64,000 nt of DNA from Roseateles sp. SL47 (GCF_026625885.1 NZ_CP113068.1:3162001-3226000); one strand, 5' to 3'. Positions 54,838 through 64,000 are shown, counted from the stretch's first letter. Notes: generated from the letters alone by a model not told the origin. Program-made: numbers and translations.

Positions 54838-56700
54838 ATGCTGAAGATTGAAGACATCAAGGTGCATCTGGATGCGGAGGCCGGCCTGGTCCGGGCCATC
54901 GACGGCATGCGCCTGACCCTGGCCCGCGGCCAGACCTTTGCCCTGGTGGGTGAGTCCGGCTGCGGCAAGAGCATGACAGCGCTGGCATTGATGCGCCTGT
55001 TGCCGGACAACGGCCGCATCGCCGGTGGGCGGCTGGACCTGGACGGGCAGGACCTGTTCGATCTGAGCGAAGCCCGCATGCGCGCGGTGCGGGGTGGCCG
55101 CATCGGCATGATCTTCCAGGAACCCGGCACCAGCCTGAATCCGGTGATGAAGGTCGGTGACCAGATCGTTGAGGCCATTGAGGCGCATACGCCGCTGCGC
55201 GCTGCGGCGGCCCGCGCCAAGGCGGTGGACTGGCTGCGCCGCGTTGGCATCCCCGAGCCGGAGCGGCGCATCGACGACTATCCGTTCCGGATGTCCGGCG
55301 GCCAGAAGCAGCGGGTGATGATCGCCATGACGCTGGCGGCCGAGCCGGACTACCTGATTGCCGACGAGCCCACCACCGCACTGGATGTCACCATCCAGGC
55401 GCAGATCCTGGACCTGCTGAAGGATCTGCAGCGGGAGCGGGGCCTCGGGCTGCTGCTGATCACCCACGACCTGGGCGTGGTGTCGGGCATGGCCCATCAG
55501 GTGGCGCTGATGTATGCCGGGCAGATCGTTGAGGTGGCGCCAGCCGCCGACTTCTTTGAAGCGCCCAAGCACCCGTATGCGCGGCTGCTGCTCAAGGCTC
55601 TGCCGGATGCGCAGCGCCGCGGCGAGCCGCTGGCCGCGATTCCCGGCACGGTGCCGCCCCTGTGGCAGGACTTCGACGGCTGCCGCTTCGCGCCCCGTTG
55701 TGATCGGGCGATGGTGCATTGCGGCCAGACCGCGCCGGCACTGGCCAATCCGCCGGACCGTCCGGCGGGCCACGAGGTGCGGTGCCTGCTGTACACCGAT
55801 GTGCGCGAGTCCCTGGGCCGCCCGCCGGCCGTGCCTGCGGCGGTGGAAAGCCATGCAAGCCCGGCCGGGCAGCGGCTGCTGGAGGTCAAGGATCTGCGGG
55901 TGCGTTATGCCCTGAAGCGCGGTTTCCTGGGCGGGGCCAAGCGCTACTTCAATGCGGTGGACGGTGTGTCCTACAGCATCGACGCAGGGCGGACGCTGGC
56001 GCTGGTGGGCGAGTCCGGTTGCGGCAAGACCACGTCGGGCAAGGCCATCGTCCAGTTGCTGCGTCGTCAGGCGCTGATCGAGGGCCAGGCCCTGCTGCAT
56101 GGCCCCACAGGCCAGGTGCAGGACCTGTTCCATCTGGAAGGCACCGCCCTGCGCGAGGCCCGTCGCCAGGTGCAGATCATTTTCCAGGACCCCTTTGCCT
56201 CGCTGAATCCGCGCCTGCGGGTGCAGGAGCTGCTGGAGGAGGGGTTGCAGGCGCTCCGGCCCGAGTTGGATGCCGGTGCCCGTCTGACGGTGCTGCATGA
56301 GCTGGTGGATCAGGTGGGTCTGCGGCGGGATGCCTTGAACCGGTTCCCGCATGAATTCTCTGGCGGACAGCGGCAGCGGATCGCCATTGCCCGCGCGCTG
56401 GCGGTGGAGCCGCGGCTGATCGTCTGCGACGAACCGACGTCGGCGCTGGACGTGTCGGTGCAGGCGCAGATCCTCAACCTCCTGCGGGACCTGCAGCGGC
56501 AGCGGGGGCTCTCCTACCTCTTCATCACCCACAACATCGGCGTGGTGGAGTACATCGCCGACCAGGTGGCGGTGATGCAGTCCGGACGCATCGTCGAGGC
56601 CGGTCGTTGTGACCAGGTGTTGGGCCAGCCTGAGCAGGCGTACACCCGAACGCTGCTGGCGGCGGTGCCTCGCGTGGAGCGAAAACCGGCGGCCGCCTGA
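54838..56700 (+). CDS. Peptide ABC transporter dual ATPase (YejF type)
   Basis: The protein has 620 residues with two ABC domains. The first has Walker [11 protein letters not shown], signature [10 protein letters not shown] and Walker [12 protein letters not shown]. The second has [21 protein letters not shown] and [12 protein letters not shown]. Each is followed by the oligopeptide-type C-terminal extension ([15 protein letters not shown] in the first), which in this family may bind an iron-sulfur cluster. It powers the importer. An intrinsic terminator follows 53 bases after the stop. Confidence 0.92.
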   Translation: MLKIEDIKVHLDAEAGLVRAIDGMRLTLARGQTFALVGESGCGKSMTALALMRLLPDNGRIAGGRLDLDGQDLFDLSEARMRAVRGGRIGMIFQEPGTSLNPVMKVGDQIVEAIEAHTPLRAAAARAKAVDWLRRVGIPEPERRIDDYPFRMSGGQKQRVMIAMTLAAEPDYLIADEPTTALDVTIQAQILDLLKDLQRERGLGLLLITHDLGVVSGMAHQVALMYAGQIVEVAPAADFFEAPKHPYARLLLKALPDAQRRGEPLAAIPGTVPPLWQDFDGCRFAPRCDRAMVHCGQTAPALANPPDRPAGHEVRCLLYTDVRESLGRPPAVPAAVESHASPAGQRLLEVKDLRVRYALKRGFLGGAKRYFNAVDGVSYSIDAGRTLALVGESGCGKTTSGKAIVQLLRRQALIEGQALLHGPTGQVQDLFHLEGTALREARRQVQIIFQDPFASLNPRLRVQELLEEGLQALRPELDAGARLTVLHELVDQVGLRRDALNRFPHEFSGGQRQRIAIARALAVEPRLIVCDEPTSALDVSVQAQILNLLRDLQRQRGLSYLFITHNIGVVEYIADQVAVMQSGRIVEAGRCDQVLGQPEQAYTRTLLAAVPRVERKPAAA

Positions 56701-56752
56701 GCGCAGAGCGGCAAGGCCTGACCCCGCCAAGACCGGGGTGACGGCGTCAACC

Positions 56753-56800
56753 ACAAACAAAAAGGCCTCGCGGTATCCACCGCGAGGCCTTTTTGTTTGT
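56753..56800 (+). terminator. Strong intrinsic terminator after the peptide importer operon
   Basis: A near-perfect stem of about 21 bp (acaaacaaaaaggcctcgcgg with its complement) has a four- to six-base loop and a T-run in ttttt. It should work in both directions. Confidence 0.92.
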
Positions 56801-56816
56801 AGGGTGGCGCGCCGTT

Positions 56817-56927
56817 GATATGTCGGTGAGTGTCTGGCGCGACATATTAAATACCCCATCCAAACGTGCGACTGCCGCGCGACATATTCAATTCTGCAAT
56901 ATTTGAAATTGGAAATATGTCGGCGCG
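56817..56927. promoter_or_regulatory. Four half-sites of a cgcgacatatt motif, possible operator
   Basis: Half-sites: gatatgtcgg (56817), gcgcgacatatt (56837), gcgcgacatatt (56877) and aatatgtcggcgcg (56914). The first and second, and the third and fourth, form two inverted pairs. They lie 460-570 bases upstream of the TonB-dependent receptor. The pattern looks like a binding site for a dimeric regulator or a mobile-element scar; the protein is unknown. Confidence 0.5.
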
Positions 56928-57390
56928 CCCACGCCCGGTGCTGATGAATGACGCACCGCCACCGCCGTGATGCCGCCGTGATGCCGCCGTTTCAGCACAA
57001 GGAGTGTGCGGAGCGCCCAAACTCGGGGCGATCGACCGCATCCTTTTGGTGAATACGTGGGCGATATGCGCGCCGCGCATCCTCAAAATCGCGTCAATCG
57101 AAAACAAACGCACGATTCAAAGTGGCTAGTCGCCCGTTCGTGCGATGTGTGTCGTCGCTTCAACGCAACGGAAACCATCCCTCGCACACACGTACTTACC
57201 CGCATAAAACCATGACTTCGGCCACTTCCGCCGGCCTCTCTAGGGGTTCACCTGAGGAGTCTTCACTAGCCAGAAAAGACACTGCAACAACCTAAATCTG
57301 AGACGGATGCTCAGGCACAGGTCTGACCTTTACCGAGGTCTGCCGCGTGTTCACAACACGTCACGAGTGTTTCTGGAAAAGGAGTTTCCA
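56928..57390. other. Long leader region of the TonB-dependent receptor
   Basis: No gene is supported over these 460 bases. A direct duplicate of cgccgtgatgc occurs near 56965-56988. The ribosome-binding site aaaaggagttt at 57377-57387 precedes ATG 57391. Confidence 0.5.
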
Positions 57391-60075
57391 ATGTTCAAAC
57401 GCAAGAGCGTCAACCTTGCCGCTTTGCTGGCCCTGGGCGTGGCGCTGCCCGCCGTGGCCCAGCAGCAACTCGACAAAGTCGAAATCACGGGTTCCTCGAT
57501 CAAGCGCATTGATGCTGAAACGGCCCTGCCGGTCAGCGTGATTTCGCGCGACAACATCGACAAGAGCGGTGTGTCCAACGTCCAGGAGCTGGTGGACCGC
57601 CTGAGCTACAACAACGGTGGCGGCATTTCGCTGGGCCAGTCGATCGGTGACTCGTCGGCCACCGGCCAGACCGGTGCTTCGCTGCGTGGCCTGGGTCGCG
57701 CCCGCACTCTGGTGCTGTTGAACGGCCGTCGTCTGCCGGTTTACCCGTTCAGCGGACAGGGGGTGGACTTGAACTCGGTGCCTCTGGCGGCGATCGAGCG
57801 CATCGAAGTGCTGCGTGACGGCGCTTCGGCCACCTACGGTTCCGACGCCATCGGCGGCGTGATCAACTTCATCACCCGCAAGGACTGGCAAGGCGGCGAA
57901 ATCAGCGCCAGCCTCGAAGTGCCACACAGCGTGGGTGATGTGGCCTCGCTGGCGGGCGGCTTCGGCGTGGGCGACCTGTCCAAGCAGAAGTTCAACGTCC
58001 TGGGGACCTTCAACTATCAGAAGTACGACCCGATCCGCGCCAAGGACCGTGGTTTTGCCTCCACCGGCAACCGTCCTGACCTGGGCATCGTCAAGGATTC
58101 CGGCAACACCTTCCCGGCCAACGCCTCCATCGTGCAGGCCGACGGCACCCTGAAGTACGTGCCGGGCGCCGCGAACTATCCGCTGTGCAATGCACCGGAC
58201 AGCTTCAAGGGCTCCGCCAACTGCCGCTACGACTACACGCACTACATCGACCTGGTCCCTGAGCAAGAGCGTTATGGCGCACTGCTGAAGGGCACGCTGG
58301 CTGCCGACGAGAACAACACGCTGTTTGCCGAGTTGATGTACAGCCGCAACGAGATCACGCTGGGTTCGTCGCAGACCCCGTCGACCACCACCGGCAAGTC
58401 TTCCTACGTGTACCCGGGTGGCGGCAAGTGGTACCCCACCGCTGCCGTGGACGCGGTGCAACCGGGCTACCGGGGTGACCTGGTCATCAACTGGCGTATC
58501 GTGGACGGCGGTCAGCGCCGGGACAAGGTCACCAATGAGGTGACCCGCACCGTGCTGGGTGCCGATGGCACGCTGGCCGGCTTTGACTACAAGGCCGCCT
58601 TCACCTATGCGGAAGGCAAGGCGCGTGACGACTTTGTCAGCGGCATCTACTCGGACACCCGTCTGCGTACGGCACTGGCCACCGGCCTGATCAACCCGTT
58701 CGGCCCGAACGACGCAGCCGGCCTGGCCGCGCTGAAGTCGGCGGAACTGTCCGGCAACAACCGCAAGTCCAAGACCAGCAACACCGGCGTGGACTTCACG
58801 CTGTCGCGTGAGCTGTTCAATGTGGGCGCCGGCAACCTGGGTGCGGCCCTCGGTGGCGAATTCCGCAAGGAAAAGTACAACGACGGCTACTCCGACATCG
58901 CCGGTTCTGGCGACATCGTGGGCGGTTCCGGCAACGCCGGCAAGGTGACCGGCCAGCGCGACATCTCCGGTGTCTTCACCGAGTTGAACTTCCCGGTGCT
59001 GAAGTCCCTGGAACTGAACGCTGCCGTTCGTTATGACCGCTACAGCGGCACCAAGGGCGAGTCGCGCGACGGGTCCTTCAGCTCGCCGGCCGTCTCGGCC
59101 ACCAGCCCGAAGATTGCGCTGCGCTTCACACCGATGACCGGTCTGCTGCTCCGCGCGTCCTACGGCAAGGGCTTCCGTGCCCCGGCCCTGGACAACATGT
59201 ATGCACCGTCGGCCGCCACGAACACCGGCAGCAACTACACCGATCCGTTCTATGACGCGATCGTGGGCTGCACGAACTCGCCCAACACCGACCACTGCAA
59301 CACGCAGCTGACCGCCGTCAACAACAGCAACCCTGACCTGAAGCCCGAGAAATCGAAGTCCTTCAACCTGGGTCTGGTGTTCGAGATGATCAAAGACACC
59401 ACGATGGAGGTGAACTACTTTGACATCAAGATCACGAACGGCATCCGCTCGCTGACCGGCGACGACATCCTGAAGGACTGGTTTGCCAAGCGGACCGGCC
59501 CGACGACCAGCAGCTCGGTCTACGCCAGCCGCCTGGTCATCGACCCGACCACCGGCTACCTGAACTACGTGAATGCCTCGCAGGAAAACGTGGGCCAGGC
59601 CCGCGTGGCCGGCTTCGACCTGAATGCGAAGACCCGCCTGCGTAGCGACTACGGCACCTTCACGCCGGGCTGGGAAGGCACCATCCTGACCAAGAGCACC
59701 GAAACCAACATCGTCACTGGCGATGAGGTGGACAACCTGGGCAAGTATGCCGTGGGTGGGCCGGTGATCAAGTTCAAGCAGACCTTCACGCTGGACTGGG
59801 ACAAGGGCCCTTGGGGCGTTGGCCTGCGCTACTACCGTCAGAACTCCTACAAGGACTACGACGAAACCCGCACCGTCAAGGCCTACGACCTGTGGGACCT
59901 GCAAGGTCTGTACCGCGGGATCAAGAACATGACGTTCACCGTGGGCTTCCGTAACCTGTTTGACAAGAAGCCCCCCGTCACCGTGCAGGAAGACTACTTC
60001 CAGGTCGGTTTCGACCCGACCTACGCCGATGTGAAGGGCCGCACCTTCTATCTGCGTGGCAAGTACGCGTTCTGA
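57391..60075 (+). CDS. Large TonB-dependent receptor
   Basis: The protein has 894 residues from ATG 57391, supported by a good ribosome-binding site (aaaaggag). The signal peptide ends LPAVAQ, then the TonB box-like LDKVEITGSSIKRI. The plug has GQGVDLNSVPLAAIERIEVL and DGASATYGSDAIGGVINFIT. The barrel ends FYLRGKYAF with terminal Phe. This type (with the R-x-L-x-L-L-N-G-R-R-like region TLVLLNGRRLPVYP) is common in Caulobacter, Xanthomonas and Roseateles relatives and imports varied organic ligands; the ligand is unknown. A 2OG oxygenase gene follows. Confidence 0.88.
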   Translation: MFKRKSVNLAALLALGVALPAVAQQQLDKVEITGSSIKRIDAETALPVSVISRDNIDKSGVSNVQELVDRLSYNNGGGISLGQSIGDSSATGQTGASLRGLGRARTLVLLNGRRLPVYPFSGQGVDLNSVPLAAIERIEVLRDGASATYGSDAIGGVINFITRKDWQGGEISASLEVPHSVGDVASLAGGFGVGDLSKQKFNVLGTFNYQKYDPIRAKDRGFASTGNRPDLGIVKDSGNTFPANASIVQADGTLKYVPGAANYPLCNAPDSFKGSANCRYDYTHYIDLVPEQERYGALLKGTLAADENNTLFAELMYSRNEITLGSSQTPSTTTGKSSYVYPGGGKWYPTAAVDAVQPGYRGDLVINWRIVDGGQRRDKVTNEVTRTVLGADGTLAGFDYKAAFTYAEGKARDDFVSGIYSDTRLRTALATGLINPFGPNDAAGLAALKSAELSGNNRKSKTSNTGVDFTLSRELFNVGAGNLGAALGGEFRKEKYNDGYSDIAGSGDIVGGSGNAGKVTGQRDISGVFTELNFPVLKSLELNAAVRYDRYSGTKGESRDGSFSSPAVSATSPKIALRFTPMTGLLLRASYGKGFRAPALDNMYAPSAATNTGSNYTDPFYDAIVGCTNSPNTDHCNTQLTAVNNSNPDLKPEKSKSFNLGLVFEMIKDTTMEVNYFDIKITNGIRSLTGDDILKDWFAKRTGPTTSSSVYASRLVIDPTTGYLNYVNASQENVGQARVAGFDLNAKTRLRSDYGTFTPGWEGTILTKSTETNIVTGDEVDNLGKYAVGGPVIKFKQTFTLDWDKGPWGVGLRYYRQNSYKDYDETRTVKAYDLWDLQGLYRGIKNMTFTVGFRNLFDKKPPVTVQEDYFQVGFDPTYADVKGRTFYLRGKYAF

Positions 60076-60133
60076 TCGCTGAACCGTTCTTGGACCGCTT
60101 CCCCCTGAAAGGCGGGGTGTGGGTCTGAACTCA

Positions 60134-60164
60134 GGGCAGGTCCTCCGGGGCCTGCCCTTCTTTT
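60134..60164 (+). terminator. Intrinsic terminator after the TonB-dependent receptor
   Basis: The stem gggcaggtcc / gggcctgccc with a short tccg loop is followed by ttctttt. It lies 59 bases after the receptor stop, so the next gene may need its own promoter or readthrough. Confidence 0.8.
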
Positions 60165-60223
60165 ATGCGTATGCTTATCCAGGTGGCCATCGCGATGGAT
60201 GGCGACCGACTGCAACCGGTGTC

Positions 60224-60946
60224 ATGAACTATCTCAACCCCGATCTGGACTTCGATGCGCTGGGCCACACGCTGCGCACCACCGGCCGTGTGCTGATCCG
60301 CAACTTCTTTTCAATGGAAGTGGCGAATGCACTGGACCAGGCCCTGCAGCGCATTGACTGGCAATTGGCCTATCGCGACTTGAACGGCGATCGCCGATTG
60401 ACCGGTGAGCAGTTGCGCAGCCTGACGCCCGAGCAGCGCTGGCAATTGACCGAAGGCATTCATTCGGTGGCTCGCGAGGGCTTTCAGTTCTCGTTCTTTT
60501 CGGATTCATTGGTGGAGGCTCTGCAGCAAGGGCGGACCGACCTGCTGGCGCGCTTCATGCGCTACATGGCGGAGGACGATTTCCTCTCCCGCATGCGCAC
60601 CCTCAGCGGGGATGCATCCATCAATGGGGTGTATGCACAGGCCACCATGTATTCACGTGGCAATTTCCTGACGGCCCATGACGACCATGTGGAGCGTGAG
60701 GACCGTCGTCTGGCGTACGTCATCAACCTGACGCGGCAGTGGAGCCCGGATTGGGGAGGGCTGCTGCACTTCACGGGTGAGGATGGTTCGGTGCTGGACA
60801 CCTTCTACCCCCACTTCAATTCACTGTCCTTGTTCACGGTGCCGCAGCCTCATTTCGTGTCGTATGTGCCGCCCTTTGCGATGGGCGAGCGTCAGGCCAT
60901 CACAGGCTGGTTGATTGCAGCGGAACGTGGGGCAACAACAGCCTGA
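60224..60946 (+). CDS. 2OG-Fe(II) oxygenase (prolyl 4-hydroxylase-like)
   Basis: The protein has 240 residues from ATG 60224; frames starting upstream overlap the terminator. It has the double-stranded beta-helix: ligand pair in LTAHDDHVEREDRRLAYVIN (His-x-Asp), and the distal His in TVPQPHFVSYVPPF. NLTRQWSPDWGGLLHFTGED is the usual connecting segment. It resembles prolyl-4-hydroxylase/Tpa1-like enzymes found next to TonB-dependent receptors and tryptophan halogenases. The substrate is unknown. No signal peptide is seen. Confidence 0.82.
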   Translation: MNYLNPDLDFDALGHTLRTTGRVLIRNFFSMEVANALDQALQRIDWQLAYRDLNGDRRLTGEQLRSLTPEQRWQLTEGIHSVAREGFQFSFFSDSLVEALQQGRTDLLARFMRYMAEDDFLSRMRTLSGDASINGVYAQATMYSRGNFLTAHDDHVEREDRRLAYVINLTRQWSPDWGGLLHFTGEDGSVLDTFYPHFNSLSLFTVPQPHFVSYVPPFAMGERQAITGWLIAAERGATTA

Positions 60947-61736
60947 CCGGGGCTTTGTGCTTGTTGAACCCGTCCCTGCACCCCCCGATCCCGGGAGCGT
61001 GTTTTGCCCCTACGCGAATGGCTGTGCAGGGCAGGGCGCCTATCCGGAGAAACCTGATGGTGCCGTCAAAGATTTTTCGCTAAATTGACTCCGTTGCTGA
61101 CTTGAGCGACATCCGCACGCATCATGGCCGCAACCGTTTTCCAGGTGCGAAAATTGCGTTCGTGTTGGACATGGTGGGGTGGCGGCCTGGCTGAAAAGCC
61201 GGGCGCATGGGGAAAGCACTCATTCGGTGCAATCACCCCGTCGCCACCATACCAGTAAGATACCAGGTGATCCGGCAGAGGCGGGGTCCAGGGGCCTAAA
61301 AGCCCCTATCCATCCTCTCTGAAGGGGCTTGGGCGCAGTGTGAAATCCTTCGGGCAAACCCCAGGGAAGAGCGCAAGTCCAAGTCGTTTATGATCAGCGT
61401 CGCGCAAGGTGGTCAGCGATGTAGTTTCACTACAGAACTGGATCGGTCCTTGAGACGCCCGCGGCCACAAGCCGACGGGCATTTTTGTTGAGTCGGGTTC
61501 GTATCGTGCCCAGGGTTTCGGTTCTTCGTGTTGTGTCCATCCTGCATTCGGCGGGGCGGCGATCTTCGGCACTGACGGCCGTTGCACCACCGTTCCCTGC
61601 CGTCCGCACAGCCGGCAAGGCAGGCGCTGCTGACCCCCTTGGTTGCGGCGCGAACGCCTGATCAGCCTGGCTGTGTTGAGTCGAACTCCCCTTTAGTCTC
61701 GATGAAAGATATTCGCAGTTTGATGAAGGAGCGCGC
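60947..61736. other. 790-base intergenic region before tonB
   Basis: No protein gene is supported. It contains a hairpin ggggcctaaaagcccc near 61290, a tatgat hexamer near 61389, a hairpin gtagtttcactac near 61425 and an intrinsic terminator at 61457-61487. The last features together suggest a small RNA; see the findings. Confidence 0.5.
61457..61487 (+). terminator. Intrinsic terminator in the tonB upstream region
   Basis: A stem gcccgcggc / gccgacgggc with loop cacaa and one bulged base is followed by attttt. No coding gene ends just before it, so it may end a non-coding transcript. Confidence 0.7.
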
Positions 61737-62381
61737 ATGAACTTTGCGCAGGATAAAGGCGGGTCGTCGCGCCTGACGGGCTTTGGCCTCGTCGTACTGG
61801 TGCACGTCCTGATCATCGGCGCCCTGGCGAGCGGTCTGGCGACCAAAGTCAAGGAAGCCATCAAGGGCCCCATCGATGTGAAGGTCGTCGAGGAAAAGGT
61901 CAAACCGCCGCCTCCTCCCGAGAAGGTGGTGCCGCCTCCGCCCGATATCAAGGCCCCACCGCCGCCGTTCGTGCCGCCGCCCGAAGTGGTGGTGACCGCG
62001 CCGCCGCCGATCAACACGCCTGCGCCGACGGTCTCCACGACGCCGCCGCCGGTCACGGACTTCAAGCCCACGCCGCCGCCGGCTGCTCCTGCACCCCCGG
62101 CACCGCCGCGCACGGGCCCGATGAAGGCCGTGGGTAACTGCACCAAGATGGGCAAGCCTGAAATGCCGGCCCTGAACTGGTCGGGTCAGGCTTCTTACAA
62201 GGCTACCTTCACCGTGAAGGGCGGCCGCGTGACGGAAGTGCAATTCACGACCATCCGTGGCGCGAACGACCGCAAGGCAGAACGCGCCATGAAGAATGCC
62301 ATCCAGTCCGCGCTGACGGAAACCTACGAATGCCCGGGGGATCTGCTCCTCGAGCAGGAGTTCGTTTTCAGCATGGATTGA
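61737..62381 (+). CDS. tonB: Energy transducer TonB
   Basis: The protein has 214 residues. It has an N-terminal membrane anchor (GFGLVVLVHVLIIGALASGL), a Pro-rich periplasmic spacer with Glu/Lys (residues about 50-125, e.g. KPPPPPEKVVPPPPDIKAPP) and a C-terminal TonB domain (YKATFTVKGGRVTEVQFTTI). Cys at the start and end of the C-domain (GNCTKM and YECPGD) could form a disulfide. It couples the inner-membrane proton force to outer-membrane receptors. exbB follows 100 bases later. Confidence 0.92.
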   Translation: MNFAQDKGGSSRLTGFGLVVLVHVLIIGALASGLATKVKEAIKGPIDVKVVEEKVKPPPPPEKVVPPPPDIKAPPPPFVPPPEVVVTAPPPINTPAPTVSTTPPPVTDFKPTPPPAAPAPPAPPRTGPMKAVGNCTKMGKPEMPALNWSGQASYKATFTVKGGRVTEVQFTTIRGANDRKAERAMKNAIQSALTETYECPGDLLLEQEFVFSMD

Positions 62382-62481
62382 TACGCCGGCCCCCCACCGG
62401 CCCCAGATCGATCACGGGGCGCCTGACGCGCCCCGCCCCTCTCAACCTGAGTTCAAGACTTTTTGCGTAGGAGCTAACTCC

Positions 62482-63348
62482 ATGATCTCTCGTCTGTCTG
62501 CCTTGTTTGCGGCCGTTGCGTGCGCCGCGACCCTGGCCGTGTCCCCCCTGGCCGCTCAAGCACAGGACGCCGCATCCGCTGCTGCTTCCGGCGCTGAAGT
62601 GACCGCAGCTCCCGCCGCTGACACTGCTGCTCCTGCCGCTGCTCCCGAAGCTGCTGCTCCCGCTCCTCACACCGAGAAGGTGGACAACCCCTACAGCCTG
62701 GGCAACATCGTCGCCCACGGCAACATCGTGGACCAGATCGTTCTGGCGATCCTGTTCATCATGTCGCTGGGTTCGTGGTACATCCTGTTCACGAAGCTGT
62801 GGGACACCTCCAAGATTGCTCGTGAAGCCAAGGACGTCCGCGCCACCTTCTTCAAGAAGGCTTCGCTGGCTGAAGGCATCAAGGGCCTGAGCGAAACCGG
62901 TGCCTTCCGCTTCATCGCCCAGACCGGCGTGGAAGCTTCGGATCATCACGAAGGTGCGCTGACCGAAAACATCGACCACAACACCTGGGTGACGATGAAC
63001 ATCGACCGCGCTGTCGGCGAAGTGAACTCGCGCCTGCAAGGCGGCCTGGGCTTCCTGGCCACCGTCGGTTCGACCTCTCCCTTCATCGGCCTGTTCGGTA
63101 CCGTGTGGGGCATTCTGCAAGCGCTGACCCAGATCGGTGTGGCTGGCCAGGCTTCGATCGACAAGGTCGCCGGCCCCGTGGGCGCCGCGCTGATCATGAC
63201 CGCCATCGGTCTGGGCGTGGCTGTGCCGGCCGTGCTGGGCTACAACTGGCTGGTCAACCGCAACAAGTCGGTGATGGGTCAAGTGCGTGCCTTTGCTGCT
63301 GACCTGCACGGCGTGCTGATGGGCAGCCGCAAGGTCGCCAGCCGTTAA
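62482..63348 (+). CDS. exbB: ExbB proton channel protein with signal-like N-terminus
   Basis: The protein has 288 residues. The N-terminus is a signal peptide-like segment (FAAVACAATLAVSPLAAQAQ) followed by an Ala/Pro-rich linker to about residue 65, an extension seen in a subset of ExbB proteins. The MotA/TolQ/ExbB domain then has three spans: VLAILFIMSLGSWYILFTKL, GSTSPFIGLFGTVWGILQAL and ALIMTAIGLGVAVPAVLGYN. It works with ExbD and TonB. A ribosome-binding site aggagct precedes the start. Confidence 0.92.
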   Translation: MISRLSALFAAVACAATLAVSPLAAQAQDAASAAASGAEVTAAPAADTAAPAAAPEAAAPAPHTEKVDNPYSLGNIVAHGNIVDQIVLAILFIMSLGSWYILFTKLWDTSKIAREAKDVRATFFKKASLAEGIKGLSETGAFRFIAQTGVEASDHHEGALTENIDHNTWVTMNIDRAVGEVNSRLQGGLGFLATVGSTSPFIGLFGTVWGILQALTQIGVAGQASIDKVAGPVGAALIMTAIGLGVAVPAVLGYNWLVNRNKSVMGQVRAFAADLHGVLMGSRKVASR

Positions 63349-63372
63349 TACTCGAAGTCCCGGAGACTCAAT

Positions 63373-63801
63373 ATGGGGATGAACGTAGGTTCGTCCGGTG
63401 GCGATGACGAGGTGGTCTCCACCATCAACACCACGCCCCTCGTGGACGTGATGTTGGTGTTGTTGATCATCTTCCTGATCACCGTTCCCGTGGTGACGCA
63501 ATCGGTAGGGGTGACCCTGCCGAAAGAGACGAATGCCGTCCGCGTCACGAAGCCGGAGAACATCGAAATTGCGGTGACCAAGGAAGGCGACATCTACTGG
63601 GGCGTGCAACTAGTGCCGGATACCGAGACACTGGTCAATCGTCTGAAGAAGGTGGCGGTTCTGAATCCTCAACCGGAAGTCCACATCCGTGGCGACGAGA
63701 AATCGCGCTATGAGAATGTGGGCAAGGTGATGTTTGCGTGCCAGCGCGCAGGCATCATGTCCATCAAGTTTGTCACTGAGCCCCCGGCTCGTGGCGGTTG
63801 A
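63373..63801 (+). CDS. exbD: ExbD-family protein, first copy
   Basis: The protein has 142 residues. One N-terminal span begins with the conserved Asp-containing motif INTTPLVDVMLVLLIIFLIT, where Asp is needed for proton coupling. The periplasmic domain ends RAGIMSIKFVTEPPARGG. It is followed after 12 bases by a second exbD. Confidence 0.92.
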   Translation: MGMNVGSSGGDDEVVSTINTTPLVDVMLVLLIIFLITVPVVTQSVGVTLPKETNAVRVTKPENIEIAVTKEGDIYWGVQLVPDTETLVNRLKKVAVLNPQPEVHIRGDEKSRYENVGKVMFACQRAGIMSIKFVTEPPARGG

Positions 63802-63813
63802 AGGAGCTGAACA

Positions 63814-64000
63814 ATGGGTATGAATGTTGGAAGCTCCAGCGGCAGTGACGAGCCAGAAACCATGCTGGACGTCAACACCACGCCGCTGATCGACGTGATG
63901 CTGGTGCTGCTGGTGATGCTGATCATCACCATCCCGATCCAGCTGCACTCGGTCAACCTGGACATGCCGCCGCCCAGCAAGAACACTCCGCCGGAGCCCC
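63814..64000 (+). CDS. ExbD-family protein, second copy (3' end outside window)
   Basis: The first 62 codons are visible. MGMNVGSSSGSDEPETMLDV leads into VNTTPLIDVMLVLLVMLIIT with the same conserved Asp, then SVNLDMPPPSK. It repeats the start of the first ExbD almost exactly (MGMNVGSS), so the two are a tandem pair. It is cut by the window edge. A good ribosome-binding site (gaaggagc) precedes the ATG. Confidence 0.9.
   Translation, partial: MGMNVGSSSGSDEPETMLDVNTTPLIDVMLVLLVMLIITIPIQLHSVNLDMPPPSKNTPPEP

Noticed and set aside
52164..55271. A 1035-codon open frame on the minus strand
   Set aside because: It is antisense to the peptide importer genes, has no domain, and arises from high GC codon use; the plus-strand genes have clear motifs.
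57361..59904. An 847-codon open frame on the minus strand
   Set aside because: It mirrors the TonB-dependent receptor and has a Val/Gln/Arg-rich nonsense composition.

Overview
The window is GC-rich DNA with dense, short-spaced operons. Its gene content (Zn ABC uptake, YejABEF-like peptide uptake, TonB/ExbB/ExbD, PiuC/Fiu-type iron uptake, a T6SS effector cargo operon, IS66/IS630/IS1380/IS701 elements, an antisense group II intron) points to a betaproteobacterium, most likely Burkholderiales of the Rubrivivax/Roseateles kind. That placement is inference from gene style, not from a marker gene. No rRNA, tRNA or CRISPR array was seen.

Region 1 (1-5306) is a sulfur/thiol block: the end of a cysteine desulfurase fused to a persulfide-dioxygenase-like metallo-beta-lactamase domain and a rhodanese, then a secreted thioredoxin-fold protein and a DsbD/ScsB-like membrane reductase. 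Region 2 (5307-16960) is an insertion-sequence graveyard: an IS110 stub, IS66 scraps, complete IS5 and IS1380 elements, an intact IS66 flanked by two mirror-image IS630 halves, and a second IS66 that is 5'-truncated, carries an extra passenger gene and has its tnpC split by an antisense group II intron.

Region 3 (16975-24629) holds a zinc-type ABC importer operon, with a small coupled membrane ORF and an AT-rich putative Zur operator, followed by three phosphoesterases (a phospholipase C/acid phosphatase-type enzyme, a phospholipase D-like protein and a lipoprotein nucleotide phosphodiesterase). Region 4 (24771-28800) has an intact IS630 next to a broken DUF4336 gene, then two less GC-rich genes separated by attC-like sites. 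This looks like a small integron cassette array without an integrase in view, cut off by an IS5-family remnant.

Region 5 (29108-35491) is a compact type VI secretion cargo operon: DUF2169 adaptor, ketosynthase-like protein, PAAR-like DUF4150 protein, GHH-type nuclease effector, a probable beta-propeller immunity protein and a TIGR02270-type HEAT-like protein whose last codons meet an IS701 insertion. Region 6 (37127-46848) has a Fur-linked PiuC-type hydroxylase and siderophore receptor, a VOC/alcohol dehydrogenase/EF-hand operon with a divergent LysR gene, a Tat-exported polysaccharide deacetylase, an SDR relic, a stray fragment of the downstream peptide-binding-protein gene, and a second LysR gene.

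Region 7 (46839-64000) is chromosomal in character: DUF72 protein, tadA, an LD-carboxypeptidase with a His/Asp-rich tail, a four-gene peptide ABC importer ending in a strong terminator, a large TonB-dependent receptor with a 2OG-Fe(II) oxygenase, and a tonB-exbB-exbD-exbD operon running off the right edge.
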